Assembly (NCBI GenBank): GCA_022640915.1
Contig: JALCCT010000001.1
Span: forward strand, 1-64,000
Direction: 5' to 3'
DNA from: Bifidobacterium sp.
GTDB taxonomy: Bacteria > Actinomycetota > Actinomycetes > Actinomycetales > Bifidobacteriaceae
DNA: 64,000 bases
Shown: one piece after another, positions 55,790 through 64,000 of the stretch
Layout: each line of letters opens with the position of its first letter
Numbering within the stretch: position 1 is the first letter of the stretch
The notes under the pieces: model-generated
The model's database searches: none
What the model was told of the DNA's origin: nothing
Seen by the model: the letters and a program-made list of their open reading frames with translations, nothing else
Translations under genes and position numbers: made by a program

Positions 55790-57043
55790 TCAGCGCCCGA
55801 TTCCGAGCGCGCTTTCAATCAGCGCCGTGACAAGCTCCCCGTAGTCCAAGCCGCTCGCCTCCCATGCCTTGGGGTACATTGAAATCGGTGTGAACCCGGG
55901 GATTGAATTGATCTCGTTGACCACAATACTGCCATCCGAGCCAACGAAGGTGTCCACACGGCTCAGCCCAGCGCCGTCAATCGCCTCGAACGCCTTGATT
56001 GAAATCTCCTGCACATGGCGCAGCGTCGCCTCGGGCAGGTCAGCGGGAATCTGCGCATGCGAGGCGCCAGAATCCAAGTACTTGCTGTCGAAATCATAGA
56101 ACTGGTCATTACCGGGGCTGCGTCTATCCAGTACGATCTCCCCCGGCCAGCTGGCTTTCGGCTTCCCGTCGATATGCGGCGCAAGAACGGCGCATTCAAT
56201 TTCGCGTCCGCTCATGCCCTGCTCGATCAGCACCTTCCAATCATACTTGGCAGCCTCGCGCACTGCCGCGCCTAATTCGGCGGCATCGCCCTCATGCCCC
56301 ACCTTGCACACGCCGAAACTCGATCCGGCACGCGAAGGCTTGACGAACAGCGGATAACGTAAGCCGGCTCGACGTACTCGGGCGAGGTATTCAACCGCAG
56401 CGGTCTCGAACAGCGACCCTTGTTGTGATGTGCATGTTTCGCCAGTCTCGTGAACCTGGCGAGTGTCGATGGTGATGCTTGGCGTAACCGGTATGCCGGC
56501 CGCCTTGAGCAGGATCTTCGTAAAATGCTTGTCCATGCAGGCGCTGGATGCGAATACTCCGCAACCGACATAGGGCACTCCCAGCAGATCGAGCAGACCC
56601 TGTACCGTACCGTCTTCGCCAAACGGGCCATGCAGCACCGGGAGCACTGCGTCGATATGGCCCAGCGAGTAAAGCGCGCCACGTGAGGCCGGGACCGAAT
56701 TCAGATACGGCCCCTGCTGAAAGCGCTGTTGCGAAACCGAATCTGCAGCTGGATCCGATCCTGAATCCACTGCGAAGAACCCGTCGCCACCGCGACCGAA
56801 TTCCAACGCCACCCGGTGAGCACCATTGCCCGAACGTACGCTTGGCAGCGGCTGGCCGGCAAGATCGAAGTCACGCGGATCCGTGCCGCCAACCAACCAG
56901 TCACCCGACTTCGTGATACCGATCGGCACCGCCTCGAAACGGTGATTGTCCAACGCCGAAAGCACGCAGGCGGCAGAAATGCAGGAGATGGAGTGTTCCG
57001 CGGACTTGCCGCCGTAGAGCAGTACGATGCGCTGTTTACCCAT
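55790..57043 (-). CDS. ddl: D-alanine--D-alanine ligase
   Basis: 417 residues, ATP-grasp enzyme making the D-Ala-D-Ala end of peptidoglycan precursors. The start MGKQRIVLLYGGKSAEHSIS follows GAGGATCGAT. HGPFGEDGTVQGLLDLLGVPYVG, KPSRAGSSFGVCKV and the Mg-binding end NEINSIPGFTPISMYPKAW are conserved. Two Ser/Gln/Asp-rich inserts (near 75-105 and 190-205) make it longer than typical. Downstream of gpsA on the same strand. Vancomycin-type D-Lac specificity is not indicated by sequence by eye. Confidence 0.94.
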   Translation of the reverse strand: MGKQRIVLLYGGKSAEHSISCISAACVLSALDNHRFEAVPIGITKSGDWLVGGTDPRDFDLAGQPLPSVRSGNGAHRVALEFGRGGDGFFAVDSGSDPAADSVSQQRFQQGPYLNSVPASRGALYSLGHIDAVLPVLHGPFGEDGTVQGLLDLLGVPYVGCGVFASSACMDKHFTKILLKAAGIPVTPSITIDTRQVHETGETCTSQQGSLFETAAVEYLARVRRAGLRYPLFVKPSRAGSSFGVCKVGHEGDAAELGAAVREAAKYDWKVLIEQGMSGREIECAVLAPHIDGKPKASWPGEIVLDRRSPGNDQFYDFDSKYLDSGASHAQIPADLPEATLRHVQEISIKAFEAIDGAGLSRVDTFVGSDGSIVVNEINSIPGFTPISMYPKAWEASGLDYGELVTALIESALGIGR

Positions 57044-57255
57044 ATCGATCCTCACGCGAAAATATGCACGACTATCATTCCCGAATAGCGGCCTCGGCCA
57101 TTGCCTGCAAGAACCGACGCCACTGCCGCCCGCTCTCGATTGCGACACCGCTGCCTGCCAGATTACTCGACCAAATGCCGTTCGTATTGCCCGGAGTTTC
57201 GGCTAATCAAAGATGGATATAGCATGCGTATGCTGCAATCCGCTACGTTTGTCGT

Positions 57256-58251
57256 TTACTCTTCGCTCACGCCGGTGCCACACAGCTCGATGAGCATCTG
57301 CATGCACGATATGCCCTCATTCAGCACACGACTCATCGCACAGGCCAGCGGGGTCGGCACGCCAAACTTGCGGCCCATCGCCACGACCGCATCCGTAGTC
57401 GGCACGCCTTCGGCCACGCCATTGCTGGCGGCGCCAGCCTCGGCTACGCTCATGCCTGTGCCCAAGTTGGCGCCGAATGTGTAGTTGCGGCTCAGCGGCG
57501 AGCCACAGGTGGCGATCAGGTCACCTACACCCGCAAGTCCCGCGAAGGTCTTCGGATTCGCGCCGGCCGCCTCGCCGAGCGCAGTCAACTCAGCCAGCCC
57601 GCGTGTTTCGATCATGGCGGCTGTGTTCTCCCCGTAGCCCGCCCCTCTGGCCATGCCCACAGCGAGCGCAGTGACGTTCTTGAGCGATCCGCACATCTCG
57701 AGACCGATCACGTCAGTGGTGACGAATGCCTTGAAATACTTGGTTGTGCAAGATGCAGCGACCATACGGGCGACGTCAATGTCCGCACACGCCACGACTG
57801 TGGCCGAAGGCTGGCGATCAGCAATCTCCTTACTCAGATTCGGCCCGGAAATGGCGGCGAAACGCCCGACAGGAAGGTCAAGTGCCTCGCGCACCACTTC
57901 GTCCATGCGTTTGCCGGTAATGCGCTCGATGCCCTTCATCAGGGAAACGACAATCGCGTCATCAGGGATAAGATTTGCAAATGGTTCGAGGGCAACCCGC
58001 GCGAACTGCGCAGCAATCGCCACGACAACGATTCGAGCATCACGTACCGCTTCGGCTCTCTCGCCGGTCGCGGTCATATTCTCAGGAAGGCGCTCGACGC
58101 TGGGCAGGCGCACTGCATTGCGGTGATGACGCTGGATATCCTCCACGATTCCGGGCTCACGCGCCCACATGGTCACCTCGTTGCCGGCGTCTGCAAGCAC
58201 TTGTCCGAAGGCCGTGCCCCAGGCTCCCGCGCCCAATACCGTGATCTTCAT
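57256..58251 (-). CDS. gpsA: NAD(P)-dependent glycerol-3-phosphate dehydrogenase
   Basis: 331 residues. Start MKITVLGAGAWGTAFGQVLADAG carries the Rossmann GxGxxG; AAGGAGCGGGAACTGAG precedes it. The catalytic Lys region KNVTALAVGMARGAGYGENT and the substrate loop GLAGVGDLIATCGSPLSRN are complete. It supplies sn-glycerol-3-phosphate for membrane lipid synthesis, fitting its place between plsC and ddl. Confidence 0.95.
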   Translation of the reverse strand: MKITVLGAGAWGTAFGQVLADAGNEVTMWAREPGIVEDIQRHHRNAVRLPSVERLPENMTATGERAEAVRDARIVVVAIAAQFARVALEPFANLIPDDAIVVSLMKGIERITGKRMDEVVREALDLPVGRFAAISGPNLSKEIADRQPSATVVACADIDVARMVAASCTTKYFKAFVTTDVIGLEMCGSLKNVTALAVGMARGAGYGENTAAMIETRGLAELTALGEAAGANPKTFAGLAGVGDLIATCGSPLSRNYTFGANLGTGMSVAEAGAASNGVAEGVPTTDAVVAMGRKFGVPTPLACAMSRVLNEGISCMQMLIELCGTGVSEE

Positions 58252-58332
58252 CTCAGTTCCCGCTCCTTTGCTGTGGGGCTGCGTACCGTATGTGTGCCTT
58301 GTCATGCTACCGCTCGCCTTGACTTTGGGACT

Positions 58333-59220
58333 TTACTCGCGCGGCTTTCTGCTCATTGTACGGAAGTCCCAATACCCCTCGGCGGGAGGCTGTTCACCGC
58401 GTATCTCAGCCATCACCGTTTCCATTCGCGCACGCACGCGGCGAGCCAGCTCATCGGCCAGTTCAAGCGGCGGCTCAGCGCCCCACTGAGTCATATCGAC
58501 GAGCAGGTCGGAATAATCCAGCTGTGCGTCGTAGCACATGACAACATTCTTACGCGGCCAAGGCAACCAGAGATTGATGCTCGCCGCGCCCCATGTGACT
58601 GCGCAGAACAACGGCACCTGCCTCCCCAGCCGGCGCGATGCCTCGAGCGCGATGACGCCGATACCGTCCTTCATGCTCATCGGCCATTTGAGTGGGTCGC
58701 GGGTCAGCGTGCCCTCGGGCCAGATCGTCAAAGGCCGACCCCCGGTGAGAATCCCGATGGACTCCTCTTCGATCACGCGTGCCTTGCCGCTGCGACGCGG
58801 CACCGGTTGCACGCCGACCAGCCGGAACCACTTGCCCAGCACCGGCCAATTCGCCAGCTCAGCCTTGGCCATGAACCGCGGGCGCCGACCCATATGAAAC
58901 AATGTCATCATCGGCACGAACACGTCGTACATCGTCACATGTGAGGCCGCCGTGATAAACACCCCGGTCTCAGGGATGTTCTCCAATCCCCACGCACGTA
59001 CCTTGCTGTGCAGCCGCATCACGACCGACACCCCGGCGAGCAAGCGCCGCGTGCCCTTGGGGTGCTGTACTTCAATTTCCGCCATATTGGGCGTGCGCCC
59101 CGGGATGGGCGGCTGGAGCGTGGGATCTACCAGATGATGGCACTGCCCCAGTTGGCGCACCTGTTCATTGCTCAGCGGCTGCACGGCCGAACGCGGCGAC
59201 GGTTTTCCCTTGGATGTCAT
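58333..59220 (-). CDS. plsC: 1-acyl-sn-glycerol-3-phosphate acyltransferase
   Basis: 295 residues. The HX4D motif is SHVTMYDVF, followed by PRFMAKAEL, and TIWPEGTLTRDP is the substrate-binding block. Converts lysophosphatidic to phosphatidic acid at the inner membrane. It may be the first gene of plsC-gpsA-ddl. AGGGGGC precedes the ATG. Confidence 0.9.
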   Translation of the reverse strand: MTSKGKPSPRSAVQPLSNEQVRQLGQCHHLVDPTLQPPIPGRTPNMAEIEVQHPKGTRRLLAGVSVVMRLHSKVRAWGLENIPETGVFITAASHVTMYDVFVPMMTLFHMGRRPRFMAKAELANWPVLGKWFRLVGVQPVPRRSGKARVIEEESIGILTGGRPLTIWPEGTLTRDPLKWPMSMKDGIGVIALEASRRLGRQVPLFCAVTWGAASINLWLPWPRKNVVMCYDAQLDYSDLLVDMTQWGAEPPLELADELARRVRARMETVMAEIRGEQPPAEGYWDFRTMSRKPRE

Positions 59221-59401
59221 GCCCCCTATTGTGCCTCACACGCCGAACGAACCGGCGCTAACGCCGCGCAACGATGTATTTCTCAATTGAAAAAGCTTGC
59301 GCAAACACAGAGCATGGCAGGCGAGTACAGCGGCGAGGCGACTCCGGGCACCCGACCACCACAGTCTGTTCTGCTTATCCAACAACCAGAAAGGCAACGA
59401 C

Positions 59402-60640
59402 TTATAGCAAGGCATCCGCGTGAAGCGCGTCGTACATGCGATCAAGGCATTCGACAAGCAACGGCCGCGGCATGGCAAAATTCATGCGTACGCAGCCTTT
59501 GCCGATCTCGCCGCATTCGGTGCCGTCCGTCAGCGCCACCCCAGCCCGATCGAGGAAGTACTCGGTCGGATGTTCAATACCAAGCGGCTTGAAATCCAGC
59601 CATGCGATATAGGTGCCTTGGGGAGGAAGATATCCGACGTCAGCAAAACGGCCGCGCATCTGGGCGTCGAGCAGTTCGAAGTTACCTTTGACGTATTTCA
59701 GCGCCTCAAGGAACCACGGCTCGCCGCTGGTGTAGGCCGCTGTCGTGGCGACCGCTCCGATGGTGGCGGTCTGGTGTTCGCTCCACTGAGCGCGCGTCAT
59801 CCACAAGGCAAAGTCGCCAGGATTAGTGAGCAGCACTTGAGCGCATTTGGTGCCAGGGATGTTAAAGGATTTGGAGGCGGAGGTCGCGGTCATCGCCTGC
59901 ATCGCAGTGGTTTCATTGATAGAGGCGAAAGGCACATGCGTGTAGCCGTCGAATACGAACGGCGCATGGATTTCATCGGAGAAGATACGAACACCGTATT
60001 GAGAAGCCAGACAGGAGAGCCTGAGCTCCTCATCGACGGTGAGTACTTTGCCGATGGGATTGTGCGGGTTGCACAGCACGAAGGCACGGCAGCCGTTCCT
60101 GAAAGCGTCCTCGATGGCGTCGAAGTCGAAAAACCAGCACTCGCCCTTTTGCAGCATGCCGATTTCGATGACATGTACGCCGTACAGCGGCGGCACGCTG
60201 AGGAATGGCATATAAGCCGGGGTTGGCACCACGATGGAGCCGCCGGATTTGACGATTTCCCGCAGGAAAACTTCGTAGGCCTCGAGAACGTCGGGAACCG
60301 GACGGATGCGATCGGGGCTCACGTCCCAGCCATAATGCCGTTGCTGCCAATCAGCGCAAGCATGCGACACCCGGCGCTTCCAGGGATCGGGGATGTATCC
60401 GAGCGCGCATTCCTCGGTCGCGTCCTCTATCGCTTTTTGAATGCACGGCGCCAGACCATAGTCCATTTCAGCGATGAATGCACCTATGCAGCCAGGATAC
60501 CGAGTCCATTTGTCACTGCCACGTTTGGCGAGATCGACAGCCGTCTCATGATCGATGAAGTCTTGGTTGAAGCCAGTGGCATCAACAGCAGCGTGTGTCA
60601 GTATATCCATAGCATCATTGTGCATGAGACGGGTCGCCAT
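59402..60640 (-). CDS. MalY/PatB-family PLP aminotransferase (cystathionine beta-lyase-like)
   Basis: About 412 residues. The PLP Lys is in TATSASKSFNIPG, with CNPHNPIGKVL and RIFSDEIHAPFVF; the final RMNFAMPRPLL carries the substrate Arg. WTRYPGCIGAFIAEMDYG at the start marks the MalY/PatB group, which cleaves C-S bonds in cystathionine and can have regulatory roles. The start is uncertain among GTG 60655, ATG 60640, ATG 60625 and ATG 60610. Immediately downstream of a LysR gene on the same strand. Confidence 0.85.
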   Translation of the reverse strand: MATRLMHNDAMDILTHAAVDATGFNQDFIDHETAVDLAKRGSDKWTRYPGCIGAFIAEMDYGLAPCIQKAIEDATEECALGYIPDPWKRRVSHACADWQQRHYGWDVSPDRIRPVPDVLEAYEVFLREIVKSGGSIVVPTPAYMPFLSVPPLYGVHVIEIGMLQKGECWFFDFDAIEDAFRNGCRAFVLCNPHNPIGKVLTVDEELRLSCLASQYGVRIFSDEIHAPFVFDGYTHVPFASINETTAMQAMTATSASKSFNIPGTKCAQVLLTNPGDFALWMTRAQWSEHQTATIGAVATTAAYTSGEPWFLEALKYVKGNFELLDAQMRGRFADVGYLPPQGTYIAWLDFKPLGIEHPTEYFLDRAGVALTDGTECGEIGKGCVRMNFAMPRPLLVECLDRMYDALHADALL

Positions 60641-60770
60641 CGCCCCCGGTTTCACTCCCCCAAACGGTTAGAGCCATCTCGAGGATGGTTATAGCAAGCT
60701 GCTTGTTCGTGCGAACAGCCATGCGAACGACTGTATAACCGGCTGCATCCACTATCTGCCGTAGCCGCTC

Positions 60771-61697
60771 TTACGCAAGATACCTCCGCGATGCCCGCCG
60801 CGTTTCGTCCCTGACCATGGTAAGCGCCGGACGGTCATCGCCCGCGCGCTTCACAAAAAACACCTCGCGACAGGCATTGTGGTCTTCGATGGGGCATGCC
60901 ATAAGATCATCGCGCAAATACGTCCGGGTGGAGAGCTGCGGCACGATTGAGACACCCATACCAGTCTCGACCAAGTTCTGCGTCGCCCAGTAATCGTCTG
61001 TGGAGTGGGTGATGTCGGGCGAGAACCCAGCGTCCTTGGCCAAGGAAATCAGATTCGCCTGACATGTCTCGCATCCGGCGATCCAGTGCTCGTCCCTGGC
61101 TGACGACAGCGAGACGGGCTCCTGTGTGGACGCAAAGCGTTTAGCGATTTTCGACGCTCGGCTGACCAGTAGCAGCAATAGATCTAGCCCGAAAGAATCC
61201 ATGTCGAGATTCTCCCTGATTTCCAGGAAATTCGGGATGCTGCTGTAACGAAAGATCAGCGCGCAATCGGCCATGCCCCGGCAAAGCGCATCCAGCGCTT
61301 CGGGCGGCTCCATCTGCATGATGCTCAACCGCACATCCGACGCCCAGCTCATATGCACCAGCACTCTGGCCACGAACGAGGAGCATATCGAAGGCGGCGC
61401 CACCAGCCGAATATGCGATGCGCCATGACGGGCGTATTCCTCAATGTCTTTGCGCGCCAATGTAAGCCGGTTGTCGATCAGCTGCCCGTGACGGGAGAGG
61501 ATCAAGCCTACCGGCGTCAGCTCAGCACCGTGCGGGGTGCGCCGGACCAGCGTGGTTTTCAGCTCCTCTTCGCACTTCCTGATCTGCTTGCTGATGGCGG
61601 GCTGCGACCACCCAGTCTCGCGCGCTACGGCTGAGAAGGATCCGAGGCGCTCAATATTCCACAGCGTCACCATTACTTGCGGATTGAGCTGCACCAT
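60771..61697 (-). CDS. LysR-type transcriptional regulator
   Basis: About 308 residues. The N-terminal winged helix is TLWNIERLGSFSAVARETGWSQPAISKQIRKCEEEL. The C-terminal effector domain follows, with GASHIRLVAPPSI and a late GMGVSIVPQLS. The ATG at 61697 follows GGGAGGATTCGAC; upstream residues do not fit. It is likely to regulate the adjacent MalY-type gene, by position. Confidence 0.9.
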   Translation of the reverse strand: MVQLNPQVMVTLWNIERLGSFSAVARETGWSQPAISKQIRKCEEELKTTLVRRTPHGAELTPVGLILSRHGQLIDNRLTLARKDIEEYARHGASHIRLVAPPSICSSFVARVLVHMSWASDVRLSIMQMEPPEALDALCRGMADCALIFRYSSIPNFLEIRENLDMDSFGLDLLLLLVSRASKIAKRFASTQEPVSLSSARDEHWIAGCETCQANLISLAKDAGFSPDITHSTDDYWATQNLVETGMGVSIVPQLSTRTYLRDDLMACPIEDHNACREVFFVKRAGDDRPALTMVRDETRRASRRYLA

Positions 61698-61758
61698 GTC
61701 GAATCCTCCCCGCTTACTCGCCATTGTACTTTCTGCAGTCACCCACAGCGGGCAGTAG

Positions 61759-63084
61759 TTAGTCGATGTCAGCGCCGAGAGCCGTGAGCTTACCGCGGAA
61801 GTCGGCATAGCCGCGGTCGATCAAGCTGATGCCACGCACATTCGAAGGACCTTTGGCGGTCAGCGCCGCAATGAGGTGGCTGAAACCACCGCGCAGATCA
61901 GGCACATCAATGTCACGGCCTTCGAGCTCAGTCGGTCCGAAAATCACCGCGGAATGCTTGTAGTTGCGCTGCTGGAATCGGCAGGGTAGCGCGCCCAGGC
62001 ACTCACGATAGAGCTGAATAGTCGCGCCCATGCGCACCAACGGTTTAGTGAAGCCGAAACGGTTCTCGTATACGGTTTCGTGCACAATCGACAAGCCGTT
62101 GGCCTGGGTCAGCGCCACGACGAGTGGCTGCTGCCAGTCAGTCATAAAGCCAGGATGCACATCGGTTTCGATAGCGACCGACTTCAAATCCCCACCTGGA
62201 TGCCAGAAGCGGATGCCCTTGTCGGTGATGTCGAATTCCCCTCCGATTTTGCGGAACACGTTCAGGAAGGTCATCATCTCAGGCTGAGTGGCGCCTTTGA
62301 CGAAGATATCGCCGTGCGTCGCTAACGCCGCCGATGCCCATGAAGCCGCCTCGATGCGGTCGGTCAGCGATGTATGCGTGTAGCCCTTGAGCTCTTTGAC
62401 ACCTTCAATGCGGAAGGTCCGATCCACATCCACCGAAATAATGGCGCCCATCTTCTGCAAAACCGCCACCAAGTCCATGATCTCCGGCTCAATCGCCGCG
62501 CCGGACACCTCCGTCCTGCCTTCGGCGAGCACGGCGGCGAGCAGCGTCTGCTCGGTTGCGCCCACGGAGGGGTAAGGCAGGTGGATCTTCGCGCCGTGCA
62601 GACCATCTGGCGCGGTGATATGAATGCCGTCCTGATGCTCCTTGTCGACGTTCGCCCCCAGCTTGCGCAATGTTTCGAGATGGAAATCGATCGGCCGGCC
62701 GCCAATGTTGCAGCCGCCCAGCTGCGGGATGAAGGCCTCGCCCAGCCGATGCAGCAGCGGACCGGAGAACAGAATCGGGATGCGCGAGGAACCTGAGAGC
62801 GTGTCGACGTCGGCGACATCGGCCAGCCGCACATTGGTCGCATCGATAGTGACGATGCCCTTGTCGCCATCGACATCAACGTTTACGCCGTGCAGCCGCA
62901 GTAAGTCGGAGACCACATGCACGTCACGAATCTCAGGAACGTTCTTGAGCATAGACACGCCCGGGGCGAGCAGCGCGGCCACCATGGCTTTGCTGACGAA
63001 ATTCTTCGCCCCACGCACTTTGATGATGCCGCTCAGCGGCTTTCCGCCAACCACATGCAGCACGTCTTCGCTATCTTCAGCCAC
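61759..63084 (-). CDS. murA: UDP-N-acetylglucosamine 1-carboxyvinyltransferase
   Basis: 441 residues, start GTG after AGAGGACTGAAGA. First committed step of peptidoglycan synthesis. VRGAKNFVSKAMVAALL carries the substrate Lys, the catalytic Cys sits in QLGGCNIGGRPIDFH (fosfomycin target), and GSSRIPILFSGPLLHRLG is conserved. A final RGYADFRGKL matches the family end. Fosfomycin resistance substitution (Asp for Cys) is not present. Confidence 0.95.
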   Translation of the reverse strand: MAEDSEDVLHVVGGKPLSGIIKVRGAKNFVSKAMVAALLAPGVSMLKNVPEIRDVHVVSDLLRLHGVNVDVDGDKGIVTIDATNVRLADVADVDTLSGSSRIPILFSGPLLHRLGEAFIPQLGGCNIGGRPIDFHLETLRKLGANVDKEHQDGIHITAPDGLHGAKIHLPYPSVGATEQTLLAAVLAEGRTEVSGAAIEPEIMDLVAVLQKMGAIISVDVDRTFRIEGVKELKGYTHTSLTDRIEAASWASAALATHGDIFVKGATQPEMMTFLNVFRKIGGEFDITDKGIRFWHPGGDLKSVAIETDVHPGFMTDWQQPLVVALTQANGLSIVHETVYENRFGFTKPLVRMGATIQLYRECLGALPCRFQQRNYKHSAVIFGPTELEGRDIDVPDLRGGFSHLIAALTAKGPSNVRGISLIDRGYADFRGKLTALGADID

Positions 63085-63382
63085 TCTTCAGTCCTCTTTC
63101 ATTCCCCGCGCCCAGCTGAGGGCGGATCAACGCCAGATTTCAGTTTGCCACAGGGCTTGTGGCGGCTTAGTGAAATGGGGCAAATGCGCCAGCAGCCTAA
63201 ACAATATCCAGCGTGCCCGGTTGGCTTTCGCGCCCGAGAGCGCAAAGGCCGACAGTCGTTACTTCACGTCGTCACAACAGCGCTGCGGTAGTACACCCAT
63301 ACTGGACTCAGCGACAAGACTTACCGGCAATCCGGTGCACGGCCTTCTCGCATCTGGCCGGCCACAAGAAGCGCTATTCGTG
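63085..63382. other. 298-bp intergenic region, no gene recognised
   Basis: Lies between the murA start and the dihydroorotate dehydrogenase stop, both on the reverse strand. It likely contains the murA promoter. No tRNA or clear terminator with a T-run was found. Confidence 0.4.
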
Positions 63383-64000
63383 TCACAAGCCCGCCTTAAT
63401 CCGGTGCGCCAGCTCACAGTTCCACATGGCTCCGGTCGCGCTCATCACTGCATTCGCCCCAGCCTCACGGTAGGCTTGGTAATCAGTCATATTCATGACC
63501 CCGCCGATGCTGATGATTGCAAAATCAAGTTCCAGCCGCTCGCGCAGACCGGCGAGTCGTCGAACCATGTCCAATCCGGCGCCTCGAATGGCAGCACCGC
63601 ATACACCGCTGCGTTCGCGCCCCTCGCCCGGTAGCGCCTGATTGCCGTGGCGATCGATCAGCTTGGCTGAGACCGTGTTAATCGCAGCGAACGCTTGCAC
63701 GCTGCCGTGTGTTGCGGTTTCGCGTACCATGCGCTCCAGCACCCCGTCGTCGGGCAGGTATGCGAGCTTGACGATCAGCGGCATATCACCGATCTCGTTC
63801 TTTACTGATTCGGTGATTTCGCCGACCAGACGCGGGTCGTCGCACAGCAGTCGGTTGCGCCCTTCGTTCGGGCAGCTCGTGTTCATCTCTACCAGCTGAG
63901 CCCCGGTTTCCCGCACCAGTTTGGCAGCTGTCACGTGGTCAGCGATGTACTCGTCCGTTGTCATGCCGTCATGCCGCGAGCCTTGGAAACTGGGGATAAG
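63383..64000 (-). CDS. Dihydroorotate dehydrogenase family protein, N-terminus beyond right edge
   Basis: The reading frame is open from the stop at 63383 to the window edge; an internal Met at 63964 is not the start because the preceding residues (IPSFQGSRHDG) continue the fold. EMNTSCPNEG carries the FMN/substrate Asn and Cys region, LIVKLAYLPDDG the Lys, and IISIGGVMNMTDYQAYREAGANAVM the C-terminal phosphate-binding block. It matches class 1 dihydroorotate dehydrogenases more than tRNA dihydrouridine synthases. Cytosolic, pyrimidine synthesis, by inference. Confidence 0.85.
   Translation of the reverse strand, partial: LIPSFQGSRHDGMTTDEYIADHVTAAKLVRETGAQLVEMNTSCPNEGRNRLLCDDPRLVGEITESVKNEIGDMPLIVKLAYLPDDGVLERMVRETATHGSVQAFAAINTVSAKLIDRHGNQALPGEGRERSGVCGAAIRGAGLDMVRRLAGLRERLELDFAIISIGGVMNMTDYQAYREAGANAVMSATGAMWNCELAHRIKAGL

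Noticed and set aside
59420..60694. 424-residue forward ORF
   Set aside because: Antisense to the MalY-type aminotransferase with an intact PLP motif.

Overview
The window is GC-rich chromosomal DNA from a member of the Actinobacteria, most likely Bifidobacterium or a close relative in Bifidobacteriaceae. This is inferred from gene content and style: a Rho factor with a long Arg/Asp/Asn-rich insertion, a DUF2469 protein, an orphan GlnR-type winged-helix regulator, a HAIR (HspR) operator upstream of clpB, GatCAB with its own GatC-GatA-GatB cluster, and Ala/Asp/Ser-rich inserts in many housekeeping enzymes. The species cannot be named from the sequence alone.

Region by region. 1-1.3 kb: the end of an integrative element that extends left out of the window. 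It has the N-terminal part of a tyrosine integrase, a cluster of short direct repeats, and a 49-nt 3' fragment of an initiator tRNA (att site) followed by a terminator. 1.4-5.1 kb: a YbaK/ProX-type tRNA editing protein, a nitrilase, a decayed alcohol dehydrogenase and an MFS exporter. 5.1-7.4 kb: a secreted, sortase-anchored surface protein with a possible thioester-type N-terminal domain. 7.8-11.9 kb: GlgE maltosyltransferase, inorganic pyrophosphatase, and the Mn exporter MntP behind a highly structured leader RNA. 11.9-19.1 kb: a membrane protein divergent from an orphan response regulator, endonuclease III, an oligopeptide-type binding protein and ValRS. 19.3-25.9 kb: chorismate mutase, Lrp/AsnC regulator, divergent aminotransferase, Rho and an FAD oxidoreductase. 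26.1-33.3 kb: DUF2469, GNAT, GatBAC and an ABC-2 exporter pair. 33.7-36.8 kb: SpoU methyltransferase, a degenerate orotate-PRTase-like protein and RmuC. 37.1-38.6 kb: CsoR with its operator, and a strange P-type-ATPase-derived membrane protein that keeps only membrane helices. 38.6-45.4 kb: ClpB with HAIR operator, FAH-family hydrolase, YggS, acylphosphatase and GluQ-RS. 45.7-49.0 kb: tRNA-Lys and a feoA-feoB-feoC-like ferrous iron operon. 49.1-55.7 kb: a lactonase, a Mbeg1-like hydrolase, adenosine deaminase, MscS and a CPBP protease. 55.8-64.0 kb: Ddl-GpsA-PlsC, a MalY-type aminotransferase with a LysR regulator, MurA, and the C-terminal part of a dihydroorotate dehydrogenase running off the right edge.

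Most genes are ordinary core genes in small co-directional groups separated by visible hairpin terminators. Functional themes are translation quality and aminoacylation (ProX, ValRS, GatCAB, GluQ, tRNA-Lys, SpoU), cell-envelope precursors (Ddl, MurA, PlsC, GpsA), and metal homeostasis (MntP with its leader, CsoR with the ATPase remnant, Feo). The most unusual items are the ATPase-derived membrane protein beside csoR, the mntP leader RNA, the element end in initiator tRNA, the FeoB Cys/His-rich N-terminus with a FeoC-like partner, the orotate-PRTase-like protein without a PRPP loop, and the recurrent low-complexity inserts. No CRISPR array, rRNA or insertion sequence was seen.
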